Assembly: GCF_018128925.1 (NCBI RefSeq)
Contig: NZ_CP067007.1
Location: 434,001 to 498,000, forward strand
Origin: Nitrosopumilus sp. K4
Lineage (GTDB): Archaea > Thermoproteota > Nitrososphaeria > Nitrososphaerales > Nitrosopumilaceae
Reading direction: 5' to 3'
DNA: 64,000 nucleotides
Each line of letters opens with the position of its first letter. Positions within the stretch are counted from its first letter, which is position 1. The notes under the pieces are model-generated. The model saw nothing but the letters and a program-made list of their open reading frames with translations, was not told the origin of the DNA and searched no databases. Shown piece by piece: positions 24,068-32,487 of this stretch. Made by a program: the position numbers and the translations under genes.

Positions 24068-25204
24068 CTAGTCTGGGTCTTCGTAGTTTTCTTTCTTTTC
24101 GCCACTGGGTGTGTTTCCTTCCATTGACTTCATTTTGCTCTCCAATATGTCCATTCTTGCTCTGTACCCTTCTGCATACTCTAGTTCTGAGGGAACCAGT
24201 GTTGCTGGATGGATGAAGCCTTGGCTTCTAATTGACATTGCTTTCTTTGTTGCAATTTCTCTAATGAGATCCCAGTCTGGCGTTGAAAATCCATCAAATG
24301 GTCCAGTAAATTTTCCATTGTGCATGCTAAAGACAAGTGCTTCTACAATAGGAATGCAAAAGTTGATTGTTGCTGCAGAGTTTAACTTTACAGGCATTAG
24401 TGGCATGTTGTGACTACCTCTTGTGTTTCCTGCAACGAAATGTGGGTTGTTAAACACACTTCCTACTTCTTCAGTTGCAGGGAATTTCTTTTGTGTTCTT
24501 ACAACACAAATTGGATCATCTTTTCCAACATATGTTCCCGCAATGTTGTGCAATCTGTCTGTAGATGCTGCAAGGATTGGTTCTCCGTCTTTTGTTGTGA
24601 CTGAGTCTACTACATACCTTCCAGGATACATTAATGCAGCTTCTATTGTTGGTTTGTCTTGCCATAATTCTAATTCTGCAATTTTTGCTTCTTCGACATC
24701 CATGATGTTAATTTTAACTCCGCCTGCAAGATTTTTGTTGACTATTAATCCTGTATTACTTAATGCATCTACAAACATTCTGTAAATTGGATAGTTGAAT
24801 GCTCCTGGTTCTGTTTTATCAGCTGCAAACACTGTAAATGCTTCATTTGGTCTTTCTTCAAATTCCATTTCTGCAACACCGGGACCCATGCCTTTGACGT
24901 TTCCTGAAAAAGAATCTTTTAGCAAGTCTTGTCCTGCACCGTACAATCCCTCTTCTCTTGCAACTTGGGTCCCTGCCATGAATGCATCCCATGCTAATTT
25001 GTGAATTTGTTGATTGTCTACCCCGTGAGTATGTGACATTACTATGTGGACATCGTCTCCACAATATCCGATATAATGATCAATAAGTAAATCTCCTGCA
25101 CCTTCGATGGTTTTTCTAACTGCGTCAATTAATCCCTCACTTGGTTTTGTATGTCCTCCAACTCCGCCTACATCGGCTTTGATGACAGAAACTGTAATTT
25201 TCAT
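24068..25204 (-). CDS. fbp: fructose-1,6-bisphosphate aldolase/phosphatase
   Basis: It starts MKITVSVIKADVGGVGGHTK, the invariant entry of bifunctional archaeal FBPA/P, with the metal-binding aspartates in ADVGG and YCGDDVHI. TEPGAFNYPIYRMF and the C-terminal catalytic region with RSQGFIHPATLVPSELEY also match. One enzyme makes fructose-6-phosphate from triose phosphates, the unidirectional gluconeogenic step that suits an autotroph. The ATG at 25204 is chosen because the family begins there. A TTG four codons upstream is less likely. Confidence 0.93.
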   Translation of the reverse strand: MKITVSVIKADVGGVGGHTKPSEGLIDAVRKTIEGAGDLLIDHYIGYCGDDVHIVMSHTHGVDNQQIHKLAWDAFMAGTQVAREEGLYGAGQDLLKDSFSGNVKGMGPGVAEMEFEERPNEAFTVFAADKTEPGAFNYPIYRMFVDALSNTGLIVNKNLAGGVKINIMDVEEAKIAELELWQDKPTIEAALMYPGRYVVDSVTTKDGEPILAASTDRLHNIAGTYVGKDDPICVVRTQKKFPATEEVGSVFNNPHFVAGNTRGSHNMPLMPVKLNSAATINFCIPIVEALVFSMHNGKFTGPFDGFSTPDWDLIREIATKKAMSIRSQGFIHPATLVPSELEYAEGYRARMDILESKMKSMEGNTPSGEKKENYEDPD

Positions 25205-25334
25205 AATTTCACTCAATTGCCCTTTGATTTATGTGTAATTTCCAAAATTCCTTGATCTAAAAAATCTTGAAAAAAAATTGATTTTTTTTAAAAAATTCAT
25301 AACAGTAATAAATCCCTTCGAATGCTGATTGGAT

Positions 25335-26633
25335 ATGGCAGATAAACCACACTTGAACCTGATTGTTACAGGTCATATTGATAATGGAAAATCAACAACT
25401 ATGGGTCATTTCTTGATGGATCTCGGTGTTGTAGATGAAAGAACAATTGCATCCCATGCAGCCGAATCCGAGAAGACCGGAAAAGGTGATACTTTCAAGT
25501 ATGCATGGGTTATGGATAATATTAAAGACGAAAGAGAGAGAGGTATCACAATCGATCTTGCTTTCCAAAAGTTTGAGACTCCAAAGTACTTCTTTACTTT
25601 GATTGATGCTCCTGGTCACAGAGACTTTATCAAAAACATGATTACTGGTGCTTCTGAAGCAGATGCAGCTGTCTTAGTCCTTTCAGCTAAAGAAGGTGAA
25701 ACCGATACAGCAATTGCTGCTGGTGGTCAGGCAAGAGAACACGCATTCTTGCTTAAAACACTCGGTGTAAACCAACTAATCGTTGCAATCAACAAAATGG
25801 ATGATAGCAACTATTCTGAAGAAGCATTCAAAGTAGCCAAAGAGAAAGGTGAAAAATTAGTAAAGTCAGTAGGTTACAAACTAGAAAATGTACCTTTCAT
25901 TCCAGTTTCTGGATGGAAAGGCGATAACTTGGTAAAGAAATCTGAGAATATGCCTTGGTACAATGGCAAGACCTTACTTGAAGCATTTGATGACTTTACG
26001 GTAGCCGAAAAACCAATTGGTAAACCACTACGTGTTCCTATCCAAGACGTTTACACTATCACTGGTGTAGGTACTGTACCTGTAGGTAGAGTAGAAACCG
26101 GTGTAATGAAACCAGGAGACAAAATTGTTGTCATGCCTTCAGGTGCTCCAGGTGAAATCAAATCAATTGAAACTCACCATACAGAAATGCCTAAAGCAGA
26201 AGCAGGCGATAACATTGGTTTTAACCTAAGAGGTGTTGAAAAGAAAGATATCAAGAGAGGTGATGTTCTTGGTTCTCCAGACAATCCACCAAAGGTCGCA
26301 AAAGAGTTCAAAGCCCAAATTATAGTTATTCACCATCCAACTGCAATTGCACCTGGATACACTCCAGTAATGCACGCACACACTGCACAAGTTGCAGCAA
26401 CAGTAACTGAATTCCTTCAGAAAATTAATCCAGCTACTGGTGCAGTCGTTGAGGAAAATCCAAAATTCCTCAAAGTCGGTGACTCTGCAATTGTCAAAGT
26501 TAGACCGGTGAGACCAACTTGTATCGAAACTTTCCAAGATTTCCCTGAAATGGGCAGATTTGCACTCAGAGACATGGGTGCAACCATTGCAGCAGGAATT
26601 GTCAAGGAAATTACTGAAGAATACAAACCATAG
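25335..26633 (+). CDS. tuf: translation elongation factor EF-1alpha
   Basis: G1 is GHIDNGKST (Asn where most EF-Tu/EF-1alpha have His). G2 region is RGITIDLAF, G3 DAPGHRDF, G4 NKMD, and domains 2 and 3 follow (VGRVETGVMKPGDKI; HAHTAQVAA). It carries aminoacyl-tRNA to the ribosome. The ATG at 25335 gives the standard MADKPHLN start. rpsJ follows by 10 bp and rpoP by another ~40 bp, a recognised archaeal grouping. Confidence 0.97.
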   Translation: MADKPHLNLIVTGHIDNGKSTTMGHFLMDLGVVDERTIASHAAESEKTGKGDTFKYAWVMDNIKDERERGITIDLAFQKFETPKYFFTLIDAPGHRDFIKNMITGASEADAAVLVLSAKEGETDTAIAAGGQAREHAFLLKTLGVNQLIVAINKMDDSNYSEEAFKVAKEKGEKLVKSVGYKLENVPFIPVSGWKGDNLVKKSENMPWYNGKTLLEAFDDFTVAEKPIGKPLRVPIQDVYTITGVGTVPVGRVETGVMKPGDKIVVMPSGAPGEIKSIETHHTEMPKAEAGDNIGFNLRGVEKKDIKRGDVLGSPDNPPKVAKEFKAQIIVIHHPTAIAPGYTPVMHAHTAQVAATVTEFLQKINPATGAVVEENPKFLKVGDSAIVKVRPVRPTCIETFQDFPEMGRFALRDMGATIAAGIVKEITEEYKP

Positions 26634-26643
26634 GTTGAGTTAG

Positions 26644-26952
26644 ATGACTCAAACTGCCCGTGTAAAACTCACTTCAACCAGTCTTCCAAAATTAGATGGT
26701 GTTTGCGGCGAAATCATGGGTATTGGTAAAAAAACTGGTGTCAAAGTAAAAGGCCCAACCCCACTTCCTGTTAAAAGACTACATGTGGCAACTAGAAAGT
26801 CTCCTTGTGGTAATGGTACTGAAACATATGAGAAATGGGAAATGAAGATGCATCGAAGAATAATTAACATTAATGCCGATGACAAAGCGATTAGACAATT
26901 GATGAGACTTAAAATACCTGATGATGTCTATATTGAGTTGTCATTGACATAA
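26644..26952 (+). CDS. rpsJ: 30S ribosomal protein S10
   Basis: 102 residues with the S10 hallmarks: RVKLTSTSLPKLDGVCGEI, the loop GPTPLPVKRLHVATRKSPCG and the end MRLKIPDDVYIELSL. S10 sits in the small-subunit head. It is placed directly after tuf, probably co-transcribed. Confidence 0.96.
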   Translation: MTQTARVKLTSTSLPKLDGVCGEIMGIGKKTGVKVKGPTPLPVKRLHVATRKSPCGNGTETYEKWEMKMHRRIININADDKAIRQLMRLKIPDDVYIELSLT

Positions 26953-26993
26953 TCGGTGTATCCTTAAAATAACCGAAACTTTTGATGATAAAC

Positions 26994-27191
26994 ATGTCTG
27001 AAGATACCTTTGAAGAAACAACAATGGAAGAGACTACTGAGACATTTGATGTAAATTATTCTTGTCTTAGGTGTGGAACTATGGTTTCAAACACTGAATT
27101 ATCTCGACTTCCAGAGATCAAATGTATCTGTGGTTTTAGAGTATTCACTAAAGTTAGACCTCCTGTAGCAAAATCAATTAAAGCAATTTAG
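26994..27191 (+). CDS. rpoP: DNA-directed RNA polymerase subunit P
   Basis: The C-terminal 45 residues are the Rpb12/RpoP zinc ribbon: YSCLRCGTMV, LSRLPEIKCICGFRVFTKVR, then PPVAKSIKAI. Cysteines C-x2-C and C-x-C bind zinc in the polymerase assembly platform. An acidic ~20-residue N-terminal extension (EDTFEETTMEETTE) is longer than in many archaea. The start is ATG 26994. An ATG at 26985 is the alternative. Confidence 0.9.
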   Translation: MSEDTFEETTMEETTETFDVNYSCLRCGTMVSNTELSRLPEIKCICGFRVFTKVRPPVAKSIKAI

Positions 27192-27192
27192 T

Positions 27193-27390
27193 CTATCTGT
27201 CTTTTTTGTAACTGTGCTCTTTTTGCAAATGTGTTCTCATGTCTTCCATGTTTGAAAAAAATTTATTGCATTTCTTGCAATCATACTGTGAATCCTTACC
27301 ATGAATTATTTGTTGATGATTCATTAATTCTTCTGCTTTTGAAAATTTTTTTTTGCATATGTCACACAGGTGTTTTCTAAATAATCCCAT
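27193..27390 (-). CDS. double C2H2 zinc-finger protein (65 aa)
   Basis: It contains two classical fingers: LCDICKKKFSKAEELMNHQQ completed by IIH, and YDCKKCNKFFSNMEDMRTHL completed by QKEH. These are TFIIIA-like C2H2 units, about 28 residues apart. DNA or RNA binding is likely. It begins MGLFRKH, an N-terminus shared with neighbours. Its ATG overlaps the stop of the gene at 27390-27800 by one base (TAATG), so both are coupled. Confidence 0.8.
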   Translation of the reverse strand: MGLFRKHLCDICKKKFSKAEELMNHQQIIHGKDSQYDCKKCNKFFSNMEDMRTHLQKEHSYKKDR

Positions 27391-27800
27391 TAGCCAAACT
27401 CTGCCTTTTTCTCATCCCAACATTTTCTGCAAAGTTGTCCTTCTATCTTCCATTTTGATTTTGGATTGTATCTGATCAAACCCATTTTTGCTCCACATAG
27501 CGAACAATAATTCTTCTTTTTTGCAAATCCTTCCTCTTTCCTATCAAAGCATTCTTTGCATAGGAGTCCTTCCATATCCCATTGCCATCTTGGCTCCCAC
27601 AAATCTGTGATCTTCTTTGTTGTACCGCATTCTATACAGGGTTGTCTTACTTTGCCCTCATAGTATTCTTTAGATTTCTCAAAATGACAATCACCACATA
27701 GTGGTCCTTTGACATTCCATTCTCTTTTTGGTTTGTGTTTATGTGTGAGTTGTTTATTACAAATAGTGCAAAATGATGGTTTTCTACTAAATAATCCCAT
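27390..27800 (-). CDS. three-fold treble-clef zinc protein (136 aa)
   Basis: Three repeats of ~45 residues each have a C-x2-C knuckle, a conserved tryptophan (REWNVKGPLCGDC; RWQWDMEGLLCKEC; SKWKIEGQLCRKC) and a second C-x2-C knuckle. Each repeat can bind one zinc. The N-terminus is MGLFSRKPSFC. The function is unknown. Repeated zinc knuckles suggest nucleic-acid or protein scaffolding. It precedes and overlaps the C2H2 gene. Confidence 0.7.
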   Translation of the reverse strand: MGLFSRKPSFCTICNKQLTHKHKPKREWNVKGPLCGDCHFEKSKEYYEGKVRQPCIECGTTKKITDLWEPRWQWDMEGLLCKECFDRKEEGFAKKKNYCSLCGAKMGLIRYNPKSKWKIEGQLCRKCWDEKKAEFG

Positions 27801-27860
27801 TTGATCCTAAAAGATTGGCTTATTCTATAAATGTAAATAAAATAAAAAGCAAAAAAGCGT

Positions 27861-27989
27861 TTATGCTCTTAGGATTTTCTCAAGGGCCTGGCTTGCATTG
27901 AGCATGCCATTTCTCTTGGCAAATTCTTCGATCATTTTGTATTGTTTTTCAGTAAAACATACTGGCATTGAACGTTTTTCCATACTCAT
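27861..27989 (-). CDS. ribbon-helix-helix-like microprotein (42 aa)
   Basis: MSMEKRSMPVCFTEKQYKMI then EEFAKRNGMLNASQALEKIL has the strand-helix-helix pattern and length of CopG/MetJ-type RHH repressors (a short strand with a basic residue, then two helices with a Gly turn). Such proteins bind DNA as dimers. It sits between the zinc-protein operon and the divergent LOG-family gene and may control either. Confidence 0.6.
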   Translation of the reverse strand: MSMEKRSMPVCFTEKQYKMIEEFAKRNGMLNASQALEKILRA

Positions 27990-28020
27990 TACTTGTTTTT
28001 TTATTTAATATCCTTTACTC

Positions 28021-28569
28021 TTGGAAAGATATTTGATACCAATATTGTTATTTGGAATATTGGCAAAAAAACTCCAAATTCTGGTGATTGGGCATAACGA
28101 TAATGGTTGTACTGAAGAACATTCACAAATTGCATATGAAATTGGATCTGAAATTGCAAAGGCTGATTGTGTATTGTTGACTGGTGGTCTTGGAGGTGTT
28201 ATGAAGGCAGCATCTCATGGCGCCCATGATGCAAATGGACTTGCAATAGGAATAATCCCTCAAGACGATCCGTCTTTTGCAAATGAGTTTTGTGATGTTG
28301 TAATTCCAAGCGGGATGGGATTGACTAGAGACTTTCTAAATGCTTTATCTGCTGATGGAATAATAATTGTTGGTGGAGGCTCTGGAACTCTTTCTGAAAT
28401 TTGTGCTGCGTATATGTACAAAAAGCCAATGGTTGCAATAAGGGGTACTGGTGGGGCAGCAGAAAAATTCATTGACGGTTATGTGGATCATAGAAAAAAT
28501 GTGAAAATTATTGGGGTGGATTCACCCAAAGATGCTGTTCGGAAAATTTTGGAGATAATTACTGCATAG
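28021..28569 (+). CDS. LOG-like/SLOG Rossmann protein (TIGR00725 type, 182 aa)
   Basis: The core (from about residue 17) is a SLOG Rossmann fold: LQILVIGHNDNG, LLTGGLGGVMKAASHGA and GGGSGTLSEICAAY, equivalent to the PGGxGTxxE motif of cytokinin-activating LOG and lysine-decarboxylase-annotated proteins. Those enzymes act on nucleotide 5'-monophosphates. The TIGR00725 branch has no proven substrate. The first start is TTG 28021. A TTG at 28060, just before the first strand, may be the real one. Confidence 0.75.
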   Translation: MERYLIPILLFGILAKKLQILVIGHNDNGCTEEHSQIAYEIGSEIAKADCVLLTGGLGGVMKAASHGAHDANGLAIGIIPQDDPSFANEFCDVVIPSGMGLTRDFLNALSADGIIIVGGGSGTLSEICAAYMYKKPMVAIRGTGGAAEKFIDGYVDHRKNVKIIGVDSPKDAVRKILEIITA

Positions 28570-29698
28570 ACACTAGTAATGGATCTGGTCTGTAAAATTC
28601 ACCATTTTGATCTGCCAGTTTGTTTAATTTCTCTACCACGTTTTTGATTCCTAACTCTTTTGCTGTTTCAAACATTGGTTTTTTCAAACCTAATCCCAAT
28701 CTTGCAGCTTTTTCTAGTTCTTGTATATCGCTTGCTTTGTTAGATACAAGCCATGCTGCATTGTTTAGAATATTTGCAACTAGATCAATTGGGTCGCATT
28801 TTGCAGCTAATTCTTCTGATAATGGAACACGTTCATACTTGTCATCAGAATACTTGTAAAACCCTTCTCCTGCTTTTTGCCCCAGTTTTTTTTCATCAAA
28901 CATTTTTTTAATTGTTGGGTGTGGGTTAATTACTTTTTTATCTCTTAAATGCATCTCTGTTGTTGCTTTATGGATGACATCCATTCCTGTAAAATCGGCT
29001 AACTCAAATATGCCCATTGGAAATCCAAGCTTGAATTTTACTGCTGAATCAATCTCTGTCATTGAATATCCATACCTGTCCATCATGTAACATGCTTCAT
29101 GTACCATTGGGATGAATAATCTATTTACGATGAATCCTGGAACATCTTTTCTGCATAATACTGGTTCTTTTTTTACTGACTTGACATATTCTTGTGTTAA
29201 ATCAGTGATTTCTTGTGATGTTTTCTCGCCTGGAATGACTTCTACCAGCTTCATTAATTGTGGTGGATTGAAAAAGTGAATTCCTATTACTTTTTCAGGT
29301 CTTGATGTTGTATTTGCAATTTCTGTAATTGGAAGTGTACTTGTATTTGATGCAAAGACTACTTCTGGTGCTGCTGCTTGGTCTAATTCTGCATAAACTT
29401 TTTTCTTTAAATCCATGATTTCCGGAACTACCTCGATCACTAACTGTGCATCTTTAACAGCTTCTTTCAAATCTACAACCGGTTTAATTCTTGAAAAAAT
29501 TGTATTGCTTTCTTCTTCGGAAATTTTTTCTTTAGATACTAGTTTATCTAAACTCCATCTGATTTTCTCCATTGCTTTGTCTAAAAATCCTTGTTCAATG
29601 TCTCTAAGAACTACATTGTATCCTGCAGTTGCAGAAACCTGGGCGATACCATGCCCCATAACTCCTGAGCCTAAAACTGTAATGTTTTTCAAATCCAT
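28559..29698 (-). CDS. 3-hydroxyacyl-CoA dehydrogenase
   Basis: Rossmann domain with ITVLGSGVMGHGIAQVSA, catalytic region ASNTSTLPITEIA and HFFNPPQLMKLVEVIPG, then the C-terminal dimer domain with the RLFIPMVHEACYMM helix. It oxidises or reduces 3-hydroxyacyl-CoA with NAD. In thaumarchaea this family supplies the (S)-3-hydroxybutyryl-CoA step of the 3-hydroxypropionate/4-hydroxybutyrate cycle. The start MDLKNI (29698) fits the family. An ATG at 29719 adds seven residues. Its 3' end overlaps the convergent LOG-like gene by 11 bp. Confidence 0.88.
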   Translation of the reverse strand: MDLKNITVLGSGVMGHGIAQVSATAGYNVVLRDIEQGFLDKAMEKIRWSLDKLVSKEKISEEESNTIFSRIKPVVDLKEAVKDAQLVIEVVPEIMDLKKKVYAELDQAAAPEVVFASNTSTLPITEIANTTSRPEKVIGIHFFNPPQLMKLVEVIPGEKTSQEITDLTQEYVKSVKKEPVLCRKDVPGFIVNRLFIPMVHEACYMMDRYGYSMTEIDSAVKFKLGFPMGIFELADFTGMDVIHKATTEMHLRDKKVINPHPTIKKMFDEKKLGQKAGEGFYKYSDDKYERVPLSEELAAKCDPIDLVANILNNAAWLVSNKASDIQELEKAARLGLGLKKPMFETAKELGIKNVVEKLNKLADQNGEFYRPDPLLVSMQ

Positions 29699-29789
29699 TG
29701 GTAATGAAAATTGATACATCCCTTATAATGTATTTGAAATTTTTTTGAAAATTAGCTTATCTTTATTTACTCGAATCATAATTTAGATC

Positions 29790-30038
29790 ATGCAAGCATA
29801 CATTCTTCTTAATTGTAATACTGGAACTGAATCTGAACTAATTTCAGAGTTGAAAAAAATTCCTGGAGTTGTTGAAATTAATGGGATTTGGGGAAAATAC
29901 GATATATTCCTCAAAGTTGTGACGTCTAATCCTGATGGTATTGAAAAGATTGTTTCAAAAATGAGAACCATGAAAGACATCACAAGTAGCTATACGATGC
30001 CTGTGTTGTATGGACAGGGTGGAACTATAGATGAATGA
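29790..30038 (+). CDS. stand-alone Lrp/AsnC ligand-binding (RAM) domain protein (82 aa)
   Basis: The sequence is a complete RAM beta-alpha-beta unit: AYILLNCNTGTESELISELK, GVVEINGIWGKYDIFLKV and ITSSYTMPVLYG. No helix-turn-helix precedes it. Such single-domain proteins form octamers or mix with full Lrp proteins and bind amino acids. It could tune an Lrp regulator encoded elsewhere. Confidence 0.8.
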   Translation: MQAYILLNCNTGTESELISELKKIPGVVEINGIWGKYDIFLKVVTSNPDGIEKIVSKMRTMKDITSSYTMPVLYGQGGTIDE

Positions 30039-30079
30039 TTTGTAAACTTTTTTAAGAGATTTTAAAATTATTTTTGAGT

Positions 30080-30247
30080 ATGGGTTTGTTTGGTAAGAAA
30101 AAAGAAGATAATAATCAAACAGTATGCAAAGAATGTGGGACAGATTTACATGATCCTGAGCGCTTAAAACGTCACATGAAAAAAGCACACGGCAATGTTC
30201 CTGAAAAGAAACTTGATCCAAATTCTGGCTCTGGCGGAACGTGGTAA
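30080..30247 (+). CDS. C2H2 zinc-finger microprotein (55 aa)
   Basis: MGLFGKKKED leads into one C2H2 finger, VCKECGTDLHDPERLKRHMK completed by KAH, then a flexible Gly/Ser tail ending GGTW. The start ATG 30080 is supported by the shared MGLF N-terminus. The next gene starts 1 bp after its stop, indicating an operon of this gene, a membrane protein and the HIT protein. Confidence 0.75.
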   Translation: MGLFGKKKEDNNQTVCKECGTDLHDPERLKRHMKKAHGNVPEKKLDPNSGSGGTW

Positions 30248-30248
30248 A

Positions 30249-30524
30249 TTGGAATTTAATGATGGTAAAAAAATGACTCTTGCATTTGGCGGAGCATTTG
30301 CAGTAGCAGCTATAGTCTTATCCACACTCGTGTTTCCTTTTTGGCATTTGATTAGAGAGGATGTCTATGAGGAAGTTGTTATTTTAAATAATGATGATGG
30401 TATTTGTTATGTTGAAACAGCAGATATTGTTCCTAAACAAATCAAAGATTGTACAAAAAAAGCAGGTGATGTTGTTACTATAAAATTCGGAAAAGATCTT
30501 GCTTGGGCAACAATAGAGCCATGA
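30249..30524 (+). CDS. single-helix membrane protein (91 aa)
   Basis: One hydrophobic helix (GGAFAVAAIVLSTLVFPFWH) is followed by a ~60-residue domain with CYVETADIVPKQIKDCTKKA, two cysteines that could pair outside the cell. Start choice is uncertain. TTG 30249 lies one base after the previous stop, and ATG 30273 begins MTLAFGG. Its stop overlaps the HIT start (ATGA). Confidence 0.55.
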   Translation: MEFNDGKKMTLAFGGAFAVAAIVLSTLVFPFWHLIREDVYEEVVILNNDDGICYVETADIVPKQIKDCTKKAGDVVTIKFGKDLAWATIEP

Positions 30525-30928
30525 CTGATTGTGTCTTTTGTAAAATAATTTCAGGAAATATTCCTGTCAAAAAAATTTCAGAATCAGAAAAATCCATTGC
30601 GTTTTTAGATGCATTTCCTTTGGCAAAAGGACATGTGCTAGTGATTCCAAAAAACCATCACGCAAAAATTCAGGATTTATCAAAAGAAGAAAACTCTGAT
30701 CTATTTTCTTTAATGCATGATGTTGTGTCAAAAGTTGATGCGTTGACTGGTGCTACTTTGATTGCAGTGCATAATGGCAAAGATGCTGGACAAGAAATCC
30801 CTCATGTGCATGTTCATTTAGTCCCACGAGACTCTTCTGATTCTGCGGGAGCAATACATTCTATGTTTCATGGAACTGTGAGTCTGTCTGATTCAGAAAT
30901 TGATGAAATCCGTAAAAAACTTGTATGA
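30521..30928 (+). CDS. HIT-family nucleotide hydrolase
   Basis: It contains the N-terminal zinc-type CVFCKIISGNIP segment and the histidine triad HVHVHLVPR. HIT (HINT-like) enzymes hydrolyse AMP-lysine, AMP-NH2 or dinucleoside polyphosphates. The ATG at 30521 overlaps the preceding stop by 4 bp, so translation is coupled. Length (135 residues) is normal. Confidence 0.9.
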   Translation: MTDCVFCKIISGNIPVKKISESEKSIAFLDAFPLAKGHVLVIPKNHHAKIQDLSKEENSDLFSLMHDVVSKVDALTGATLIAVHNGKDAGQEIPHVHVHLVPRDSSDSAGAIHSMFHGTVSLSDSEIDEIRKKLV

Positions 30929-30929
30929 C

Positions 30930-31637
30930 TTAGAATGGAAACAATCTTTCTTTAGTGTCTGTGTTTTCTACAATTATTGCTTTTGTTGGGCAAGTTTCAG
31001 CTGCATTCATTATCAAATTAACCCCTGCTCCCTTGGGGTTGATTACTGATGATTTTGGATTTGATTTTGAGTTTTTATTTATCTCAAAGACATCTGGTGC
31101 GATTATTTCACAACTACAACAACCTATGCATAATGATTTGTCTACGTCCACAAAGAGATTTGGTTGAATCTTTGGCTCTTTTGCTTTTTCATACTCTCCA
31201 TGTTTTCCATCTGGTCTTACGCGTGCATTGTACTCTTCCCAAAACTTTCGCTCGTATTCTTTCCAAAAATCTGGATCACCTTCTTCAAATTCTCTTGTGA
31301 ATTTACTCCAATCTTGTTGTGGTGGTTCGTTTTCAGGTGCGCCCCATTGCGGTTTTCTAAAATTGGTTTTTGATTTTGTTTCTTTGTTTGTGTATTCTTG
31401 CTTGATCTCTGAAATCTCTTCTTTGTGATTTTTCTTTAGTATGTTATATGCCTCTGTAACTTTTTTGAATTCTTTACCCTCTTTTTCATTTGTGTTCTTG
31501 TCTGGGTGATATTCTAATGCTAGTTTTCTATATGCTACTTTGATCTCCTCAAATGATGAATCTGACTTTAGATTCAATGTTCTGAGGGCTTGGTAAGTAT
31601 TCACTAGTGCTAGAGATTTGTTATATTTTAAAAACAA
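30930..31637 (-). CDS. DnaJ-ferredoxin fusion protein (DnaJ-Fer)
   Basis: The N-terminal J domain (residues ~14-75) has the HPD signature in LEYHPDKN. A charged linker with [20 protein letters not shown] follows, then a 4Fe-4S ferredoxin-like domain: CIGCCSC, a spacer and TCPTKA. Published work describes DnaJ-Fer proteins shared by Thaumarchaeota and the chloroplasts of plants and green algae. The J domain should recruit DnaK, and the cluster may supply redox control. Start is TTG 31637. The J domain itself begins ~14 residues later. Confidence 0.85.
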   Translation of the reverse strand: MFLKYNKSLALVNTYQALRTLNLKSDSSFEEIKVAYRKLALEYHPDKNTNEKEGKEFKKVTEAYNILKKNHKEEISEIKQEYTNKETKSKTNFRKPQWGAPENEPPQQDWSKFTREFEEGDPDFWKEYERKFWEEYNARVRPDGKHGEYEKAKEPKIQPNLFVDVDKSLCIGCCSCEIIAPDVFEINKNSKSNPKSSVINPKGAGVNLIMNAAETCPTKAIIVENTDTKERLFPF

Positions 31638-31665
31638 TGCTGTGTGGTTTTGAATTTTTGTCTTT

Positions 31666-32028
31666 TTATTCTAAAATAATCTCATCTTCTACTTTCCATG
31701 CTGGTTCTACAATGCATAAAAATTTCAATACTTCATCTCCTAAATTTTCTATCTGCTGCTCTGCTTCTGGAGGAACATATGCAGAATCATCTTTCCTTAA
31801 TTCAAATGACTCTAAATTTATCTCGATCTTTGCATGACCTTCCAAAATGTAGTATATCTCTGATGACTTTAGTTTGTGCTTGAGCGTTTTTCTTCCTGAT
31901 TCTAATGAAAACTGTGCTATGCTGTAGTTTATGCCATTTTGTGTGTTGTGGGGATGAAAAAATTGCTTTACCGTGGTCCCTTCACTTCCTTTTATTGGTT
32001 GAATCTCTGAATTTTTTCTAACGTGCAT
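31666..32028 (-). CDS. cupin-domain protein (120 aa)
   Basis: It has a cupin_2 barrel: [20 protein letters not shown] with the histidine/glutamate of motif 1, then [17 protein letters not shown] as motif 2, where Gln replaces the usual His. Metal binding may be weakened. Only 2 bp separate it from the next cupin gene upstream, so these form an operon. Substrate unknown. Confidence 0.75.
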   Translation of the reverse strand: MHVRKNSEIQPIKGSEGTTVKQFFHPHNTQNGINYSIAQFSLESGRKTLKHKLKSSEIYYILEGHAKIEINLESFELRKDDSAYVPPEAEQQIENLGDEVLKFLCIVEPAWKVEDEIILE

Positions 32029-32030
32029 TT

Positions 32031-32486
32031 CTAGATTACATCTGTAGCTTTTGTTTTAAAATCTGATTCATACCATGTTGTTTTGTACTCAGAATTTTTC
32101 TTTGGAAATATGTTTATTGCAATGTGTGAAAACTCTTTTTTCTTATCGATTGAACCATGAGTGTGCAACATTTTTGCTGGAATGTGAACAATATCTCCTT
32201 CCAAAAGTGTAATTCTTTGAATACGTTTTATTTTGAAATTTATTTTTTTTGAACCATATTTTTTAAAAATTTCAAGACTTCCTTTACCTTTAACTCCTAT
32301 CAACACTTGGTTTCCATTATGTGCATGAAGTTTTGTTCTTGACCCTTTTTCAAAATGGACATGGTATATGTCTTGATCTTCTGATTTAATTTTTTCAGAT
32401 AACACTTTCATCCAAGTTTTACCTGTGAACCAATTTGGATTTACTTTTCTTTGGTCTCCTTTTCCAACAATGTTTGTTTTGTTCAT
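32031..32486 (-). CDS. cupin-domain protein (151 aa)
   Basis: Cupin motif 1 is KLHAHNGNQVLIGVKGKGSL and motif 2 GDIVHIPAKMLHTHGSID, with all histidines needed for a metal site. It may act as a small-molecule dioxygenase, isomerase or sensor. It is the middle gene of a tight minus-strand series: H1-like/SHOCT protein, this cupin, the 120-aa cupin. Confidence 0.75.
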   Translation of the reverse strand: MNKTNIVGKGDQRKVNPNWFTGKTWMKVLSEKIKSEDQDIYHVHFEKGSRTKLHAHNGNQVLIGVKGKGSLEIFKKYGSKKINFKIKRIQRITLLEGDIVHIPAKMLHTHGSIDKKKEFSHIAINIFPKKNSEYKTTWYESDFKTKATDVI

Positions 32487-32487
32487 T

